This document shows positions 58,999 to 64,000 of a stretch of DNA of 64,000 bases, piece after piece. The DNA is from Pedobacter borealis DSM 19626 (GTDB lineage Bacteria; Bacteroidota; Bacteroidia; Sphingobacteriales; Sphingobacteriaceae), in assembly GCF_000708285.2 (NCBI RefSeq), contig NZ_JAUG01000003.1, forward strand, positions 1 through 64,000, in the 5' to 3' direction. The notes under the pieces were generated by a model, which saw nothing but the letters and a program-made list of their open reading frames with translations, ran no database searches and was not told where the DNA came from. A program made the position numbers and the translations under genes. Numbering within the stretch: the first letter of the stretch is position 1; the number at the start of each line of letters is the position of its first letter.

Positions 58999-61590
58999 TT
59001 AATTTTCTTCTTCCGTTTCGTTATCCGATTCACCTTCTTCTTCAGTATCATCAGCCTCAGGAGTAGTATCTGCTTCTACTTCTTCACCGTCTGTAACTAC
59101 TACATCTGTTAAATCTACTGTTTCTTCTTCGTCTTCTTCGTGATCAATTTTAGTAACCGACGCAATTTCGTCATCACCTTTTAATGAGATCAAACGAACC
59201 CCTTGTGTGGCACGGCCCATTACCCTTAATGCTGATACCGGAATTCTGATTACAATACCTGAACGGTTAATGATCATCAAATCTTCGCTATCTGTAACGT
59301 CTTTTATTGAAACTAATTGTCCCGTTTTTTCAGTAACATTAATTGTTTTTACCCCTTTACCGCCACGGTTAGTTACACGGTAATCTTCAATATCGGTACG
59401 TTTTCCATATCCTTTTTCTGATACTACTAACACCGTAACTTCAGGATTGTTTACAGCAATCATGCCAACAACTTCATCCTGATCGTGTGCAAGCCTAACA
59501 CCGCGTACGCCGGTAGCTGTTCTACCCATCGGACGAACCGTACTTTCGTTGAAACGGATTGCTCTACCAGAACGCAATGCCATTACAATTTCGCTTTGTC
59601 CGTTAGTTAAACAAGCTTCCAGTAATACATCACCATCATTAATATTGATGGCATTAATACCATTTACACGTGGACGTGAATAAGCTTCAAGAGAAGTTTT
59701 CTTAATGGTACCTTTTTTAGTACACATAATGATGAAATTGTTCTCTAAATATTCCTGATCTTTCAGGTTTTTAACCTTAATGTAGGCTTTAATTTTTTCC
59801 TCTTTCGGGATATTGATAATATTCTGGATCGCTCTTCCTTTACTGGTTCGTGAACCTTCTGGAATTTCGTAAACCCTCAACCAGAAACACCTTCCGGCTT
59901 CGGTAAAGAACAGCATATAATTGTGGTTTGTGGCCACAAGCATGTGTTCAATAAAATCTTCGTTTCTTGAGTTACTGCCTTTAGATCCTTTTCCGCCTCT
60001 ACCCTGTGCTCTAAATTCGGTTGCCGGCGTACGTTTTACGTAACCTTCGTGAGAGATGGTGATTACCACTTCTTCATCATCGATGAAATCTTCCATGCTC
60101 ATGTCTTCGGCCGAGTGAACAATAGTTGTTCTACGCTCATCACCAAATTTCTGACGGATTTCTGCTAACTCATCTTTGATGATCTGCATACGCAAACCTT
60201 CATCTGCTAAGATAGATTTTAAATGCTCGATGGTTTTCATCAACTCTGCATACTCTTCTTTGATCTTATCGCGCTCTAGTCCTGTTAAACGACGAAGCGT
60301 CATATCCAAAATCGCACGTGCCTGAAGATCGCTCAGTCCGAATTTTTCCATCAAGCCTAAACGGGCATCTTCAGGGGTTTCGGAAGCACGGATTAATTTA
60401 ATTACTTCATCTAAATGATCTAAAGCAATTAAATAACCCTCTAAAATGTGTGCACGTTTTTCGGCTTCTGCCAATTCGTAACGGGTACGGCGAACAATTA
60501 CATCATGGCGGTGATCCACAAAATGCACAATTAAATCTTTAAGATTTAACATTTGTGGACGGCCTTTTACCAATGCAATGTTATTTACACTGAAAGAAGT
60601 TTGTAATGCAGTATACTTATATAGGTTGTTTAAAACGATAGAAGCATTTGCATCACGTTTAATTTCGTAAACGATGCGGATACCATCTTTGTTAGATTCA
60701 TCTTTAATGTTCGAAATACCTTCAAGTTTTTTCTCACCAACCAATTCAGCAGTACGCTCAATCATCTGTGCTTTATTAACCTGGTAAGGAATTTCGGTAA
60801 CAATAATTACCTCGCGGTCTTTAATATTCTCGATTTCGGCTTTTGCACGCATTACAATACGGCCACGACCTGTTTCGAAAGCTTCTTTTACCCCTGTATA
60901 ACCATAAATAATACCACCGGTAGGGAAATCCGGAGCTTTTACAAACTTCATCAATTCCTCGATCGTAATATCTCTATTATCGATATAGCTTACCACGCCA
61001 TCAATTACTTCGGTTAAGTTGTGAGGTGCCATATTAGTGGCCATACCTACCGCAATACCAGAAGATCCGTTAACCAATAAGTTCGGGATTTTTGCAGGTA
61101 AAACGGTTGGTTCTTGTAAGGTATCATCAAAGTTTAACTGAAAATCTACAGTATCTTTATTGATATCGGCAAGCATTTCTTCGGCTATTTTCGAAAAACG
61201 TGCCTCAGTATAACGCATTGCAGCCGGAGAGTCACCATCAATGTGACCAAAGTTTCCTTGTCCATCAACCATTGGATAACGTAAGCTCCAATCCTGAGCC
61301 ATACGAACCATAGTAAAGTATACAGATGCATCACCATGCGGGTGATACTTACCTAGAACCTCCCCTACAATACGGGCAGATTTTTTATGTGGTTTATTAC
61401 TGGTTACACCAAGATCAAGCATACCATATAAAACACGGCGGTGTACCGGTTTCAATCCATCACGTACATCAGGCAAAGCCCTCGATACGATTACCGACAT
61501 TGAGTAATCAATGTAGGCCGATTTCATCTGCTCCTCTATATTAATTTGAATGATTTTGTCGTTCTGCTGATTTTCTAAATCTTCTGCCAT
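58999..61590 (-). CDS. gyrA: DNA gyrase subunit A
   Basis: An 863-residue GyrA, which breaks and rejoins DNA during supercoiling. The catalytic Tyr127 is in [10 protein letters not shown], the C-terminal wrapping domain has the GyrA box [10 protein letters not shown], and blade repeats such as [12 protein letters not shown] and [11 protein letters not shown] are seen, distinguishing it from ParC. The quinolone-determining segment reads [17 protein letters not shown]: Ala88 and Phe92 occupy the positions of E. coli Ser83 and Asp87. The last 50 residues form an acidic tail. It is transcribed alone or with the TPR gene. Confidence 0.97.
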   Translation of the reverse strand: MAEDLENQQNDKIIQINIEEQMKSAYIDYSMSVIVSRALPDVRDGLKPVHRRVLYGMLDLGVTSNKPHKKSARIVGEVLGKYHPHGDASVYFTMVRMAQDWSLRYPMVDGQGNFGHIDGDSPAAMRYTEARFSKIAEEMLADINKDTVDFQLNFDDTLQEPTVLPAKIPNLLVNGSSGIAVGMATNMAPHNLTEVIDGVVSYIDNRDITIEELMKFVKAPDFPTGGIIYGYTGVKEAFETGRGRIVMRAKAEIENIKDREVIIVTEIPYQVNKAQMIERTAELVGEKKLEGISNIKDESNKDGIRIVYEIKRDANASIVLNNLYKYTALQTSFSVNNIALVKGRPQMLNLKDLIVHFVDHRHDVIVRRTRYELAEAEKRAHILEGYLIALDHLDEVIKLIRASETPEDARLGLMEKFGLSDLQARAILDMTLRRLTGLERDKIKEEYAELMKTIEHLKSILADEGLRMQIIKDELAEIRQKFGDERRTTIVHSAEDMSMEDFIDDEEVVITISHEGYVKRTPATEFRAQGRGGKGSKGSNSRNEDFIEHMLVATNHNYMLFFTEAGRCFWLRVYEIPEGSRTSKGRAIQNIINIPKEEKIKAYIKVKNLKDQEYLENNFIIMCTKKGTIKKTSLEAYSRPRVNGINAININDGDVLLEACLTNGQSEIVMALRSGRAIRFNESTVRPMGRTATGVRGVRLAHDQDEVVGMIAVNNPEVTVLVVSEKGYGKRTDIEDYRVTNRGGKGVKTINVTEKTGQLVSIKDVTDSEDLMIINRSGIVIRIPVSALRVMGRATQGVRLISLKGDDEIASVTKIDHEEDEEETVDLTDVVVTDGEEVEADTTPEADDTEEEGESDNETEEEN

Positions 61591-62037
61591 AAATTATTAT
61601 TCTCGCTACTTAAAACGATATTAAAAAGGGTATTACTATAACCTTGCGAATTTAACAAAATTTAGCCGAATTAAGGCATTGTGGAAAAGTTTTGACCTTT
61701 GCTATAGGTTTTTTATTCCCGATGGGATTTAAATTTATTGAGGGCTAGTTTAACGAGTTTACTGCATTTACAAAAAAAATGGGTTGTAAGTTTTTTTTGT
61801 AAATGTGAGGTTCTATTTCAGTGGCGGTCTGCAGTCCTGCTATCGCTGCAAGTCCTCATTCGTACCTCATTGTGGGCTTTCCGCTATATCAGGTTTATAA
61901 ACAGCGGACAGTATTTCATATTCGGATCTAAACCTCGCAGGTTTCAAAAACCTACTGGGTTTGTAATTGAGTTTGTAGAGAACTAAAATTTACAATCTTA
62001 ACTAATTCTGATACTTTTGCGTTTCAAATAACATATA
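61591..62037. repeat. Gene-free region with two repeat types and a promoter
   Basis: This 447-bp gap between divergent gyrA and the MFS gene holds a hairpin-forming TTTACAAAAAAAA/TTTTTTTGTAAA pair (61768-61805), a GGCGGTCTGCAGTCCTGCTA repeat around 61824 similar to sequence at 3867, and an AAACCTCGCAGGTTT/AACCTACTGGGTTT palindrome at about 61929-61962. Confidence 0.75.
62012..62019 (+). promoter_or_regulatory. Predicted promoter -7 element of the TetA-like gene
   Basis: TACTTTTG is a perfect TAnnTTTG match, 18 bp before the ATG at 62038. Confidence 0.65.
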
Positions 62038-63249
62038 ATGGCAAACGGAAAGAAATCTGCAATGAGTTTTATTATGGTTACCCTCCTGATCGATTTTACA
62101 GGTTTTGGGCTGATCATTCCGGTTTTACCAAAACTTATTCAGGATTTCACTGGCGGTGGCTTCGGTTTAGCGGCAGAATATGGTGGCTGGCTCACCCTTG
62201 CATATGCATCAGTACAATTTATATGCTCTCCAATTATTGGTGCAATGAGTGATCGATACGGCCGAAGACCGGTATTATTAAGCTCTTTGTTCGGTTTAGG
62301 TATCGATTACATCTTTTTAGCCTTCGCCCCTTCTATTGTTTGGCTATTTGTAGGAAGGATTATTGCAGGGATAACAGGTGCAAGTTTTACAACCGCACAG
62401 GCATACATTGCCGATGTTTCTCCTCCAGAAAAAAGAGCGCAAAACTTCGGTCTGGTTGGTGCAGCATTTGGTGTTGGGTTTATCTTAGGTCCGGTTTTAG
62501 GTGGGGCTTTCAGCCATTTTGGTACCCGGGTTCCTTTTATGATTGCTGCAGGTTTATCTTTAATTAACTGGCTTTACGGTTATTTTATACTGCCAGAATC
62601 TTTACCTGTTGAAAAACGCAGGGCTTTTGACTGGAAAAGGGCAAATCCAATCGGTTCATTGTTAAGCGTTGGCAAATACCCTGCATTATTGGGCTTAATG
62701 GCTACCTTATTCTTATTATACTTTGCCAGTCACGCTGTTCAATCCAACTGGACATTCTATACCATGGAGAAATTTAAATGGGATGCTGCATGGGTAGGTT
62801 ATTCATTAGGTTTTGTGGGTTTGGTTGTGGGCCTTGTTCAAGGTGGTTTAATAAGGGTGATCCTTCCCAAAATCGGAGAAAAGAAAGCGGTTTACTTTGG
62901 TCTCATTTTATACATCATAGGCTTCATAGCTTTTGCTTTTGCAAGCAAGGGCTGGATGATGTTTGCTTTTATGCTTCCTTATGGTTTAGCCGGAATCTGC
63001 GGACCGGCCATGCAGGGCTTAATCTCGAATCAGGTACCTTCGAATGCACAAGGCGAAATGCAGGGTGTTTTAACAGGTTTACAAAGTTTAGCTGCCATAT
63101 TTGCCCCTTGGGTAATGACACATATATTTGCTTATTTTATCGAAGGCAAGGCTCCGGTTTATTTTCCAGGTGCACCGTTTATATTGAGCGCAGTATTAAC
63201 TTTAATTGGATTGTTTATCTGTTTAAGGAGCTTGAAGAAATACCATTAG
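62038..63249 (+). CDS. MFS transporter, TetA/drug-H+ antiporter type
   Basis: A 403-residue 12-helix major facilitator of the DHA1 group. Signatures are IDFTGFGLIIPVLPKLIQDF in helix 1, motif A GAMSDRYGRRPVLL, motif C FGVGFILGPVLGG and the central EKRRAFDWKRA loop. It resembles TetA class transporters, but wild-type homologs in environmental Bacteroidota usually do not confer tetracycline resistance, so the substrate is open. It is expressed from a perfect -7 element. Confidence 0.9.
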   Translation: MANGKKSAMSFIMVTLLIDFTGFGLIIPVLPKLIQDFTGGGFGLAAEYGGWLTLAYASVQFICSPIIGAMSDRYGRRPVLLSSLFGLGIDYIFLAFAPSIVWLFVGRIIAGITGASFTTAQAYIADVSPPEKRAQNFGLVGAAFGVGFILGPVLGGAFSHFGTRVPFMIAAGLSLINWLYGYFILPESLPVEKRRAFDWKRANPIGSLLSVGKYPALLGLMATLFLLYFASHAVQSNWTFYTMEKFKWDAAWVGYSLGFVGLVVGLVQGGLIRVILPKIGEKKAVYFGLILYIIGFIAFAFASKGWMMFAFMLPYGLAGICGPAMQGLISNQVPSNAQGEMQGVLTGLQSLAAIFAPWVMTHIFAYFIEGKAPVYFPGAPFILSAVLTLIGLFICLRSLKKYH

Positions 63250-63250
63250 G

Positions 63251-63379
63251 TTTCCCGCAGATCTAAAAAGATAATAAACGCAGATCAAACAGATATTGAA
63301 ATGTACTATTAATGTGCTAATCGAAAAGCTATCAAATCGATTTAAATCTGTGGCCCTTTTCTGCGAAATCTGCGGGAAA
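63251..63379. repeat. Inverted repeat with 12-bp perfect arms
   Basis: TTTCCCGCAGAT at 63251-63262 pairs with ATCTGCGGGAAA at 63368-63379; additional AATCTGTGG and CGCAGAT segments lie inside. It belongs to the (CG)CAGATT/AATCTG(CG) repeat group also seen at 23115 and 26565, in the gap between convergent genes. Confidence 0.78.
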
Positions 63380-63389
63380 TGTTCGGCAC

Positions 63390-64000
63390 TTACAACAACT
63401 CATTAGCCAAATTAGCCAACTCACTCCTCTCGCCTTTATGTAGCGTTATGTGCGCGTAAAGCGGATGGTTCTTAGCATTTTCGATCAGGTACGATAAACC
63501 ATTACTTTCAGAATCTAGGTATGGCGTATCAATCTGGTAAATATCGCCTGTGAAAACTATTTTGGTATGTTCGCCCGCCCTCGAAATTATCGTTTTCACT
63601 TCATGGGGTGTTAAATTCTGTGCCTCATCAATAATAAAGAAAATTTTGGTGAGGGTTCTTCCCCGGATAAAAGCCAATGGCGCAATCGCTATTTTTTCGG
63701 TTACAATCAGTTCATCAATCTTCTCAGACATTTTATCATCGCCGATAAACTGCTCTTTAATAAACCGCAGATTATCCCAAATTGGCGCCATAAAAGGATC
63801 AGTTTTCGATTTTGCATCGCCTGGTAAGAAACCGATGTCTTTATTGCTCAGGGAAACAATCGGTCGCGTTACATAAATCTGCCTAAAGTTTTTACGCTGT
63901 TCTAAAGCGCTTGCCAAAGCCAATAGCGTTTTACCTGTTCCGGCATTCCCTTGTATGCTCACCAGCTTAATTTCAGGATCTAAAAGCGCATGAATGGCAA
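63390..64000 (-). CDS. phoH: PhoH family ATPase, partial
   Basis: The C-terminal part of a PhoH-type ATPase; the frame is still open at base 64000, so the N-terminus, which may hold a PIN domain, is outside the window. Visible motifs: Walker [10 protein letters not shown], the VTRPIVS and [12 protein letters not shown] segments, LAFIRGRTL, Walker [12 protein letters not shown] and FTGDIYQID. PhoH proteins are RNA-related ATPases/helicases. No start codon is visible, since the GTG at 63962 is internal. Confidence 0.92.
   Translation of the reverse strand, partial: AIHALLDPEIKLVSIQGNAGTGKTLLALASALEQRKNFRQIYVTRPIVSLSNKDIGFLPGDAKSKTDPFMAPIWDNLRFIKEQFIGDDKMSEKIDELIVTEKIAIAPLAFIRGRTLTKIFFIIDEAQNLTPHEVKTIISRAGEHTKIVFTGDIYQIDTPYLDSESNGLSYLIENAKNHPLYAHITLHKGERSELANLANELL

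Noticed and set aside
62038-63249. Tetracycline resistance gene
   Set aside because: The MFS family matches, but the substrate cannot be deduced and environmental homologs are often non-resistance transporters.

Overview
The window looks like a chromosome segment of a Bacteroidota bacterium of the Sphingobacteriaceae, most like Pedobacter. The basis is AT-rich sequence, perfect TAnnTTTG -7 promoter elements close to several starts, few Shine-Dalgarno sites, many proteins with Bacteroidota architectures (DUF4369-TlpA, TonB-dependent BtuB, helix-hairpin-helix protein next to ComEC, DUF6580), and several families of short palindromic intergenic repeats. The genus is inferred from gene content, not from a search. 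I saw no rRNA, tRNA or CRISPR array.

Layout. 1-169: the 3' end of a group II intron (domains V and VI). 216-512: a thioredoxin. 509-6680 (minus strand): the complete four-gene ligase-associated DNA repair cluster, transcribed Lexo exonuclease, ATP-dependent ligase, Lhr-type helicase, PdeM phosphoesterase. Divergent from it is a SatD-family gene with a C-terminal helix-turn-helix, coupled to a DUF3307 membrane protein (6836-8157). The shared intergenic region holds three 20-bp palindromes at an exact 28-bp period plus a separate 26-bp perfect palindrome. This is the most striking regulatory structure in the window. 8333-16367 (minus): dipeptidyl peptidase IV, then a tight run of an HHH/beta-barrel protein, ComEC, an enoyl-CoA hydratase and a secreted protein. 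16524-19615: MerR regulator divergent from alaS. 19710-21565: three tandem paralogous secreted proteins, the third with ATA where the others have ATG.

21885-30920: AAA/DUF4143 ATPase behind duplicated TTGAGTAA operators, gatB, TlpA lipoprotein, PhoB-type regulator, RluA-type pseudouridine synthase, ClC channel, NtrC-type regulator. 31027-37770: class A beta-lactamase-like hydrolase, then a cobalamin locus: B12 riboswitch, btuB, DUF6580 membrane protein, BtuF-like binding protein, sirtuin and PP-loop ATPase. 37902-53967: mostly housekeeping and metabolic genes (methionine sulfoxide reductase, 3-methyladenine glycosylase, kynureninase, bestrophin, HDAC-like deacetylase, TruC, MATE pump, hydrolases, MFS transporter, hemF).

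53968-56638: a poorly coding accessory pocket holding an M60 metallopeptidase lipoprotein flanked by coding remnants. 56639-61590 (minus): two related TPR proteins and gyrA, whose quinolone-determining positions are unusual. 62038-64000: TetA-like MFS transporter and the truncated start of a PhoH-family gene.
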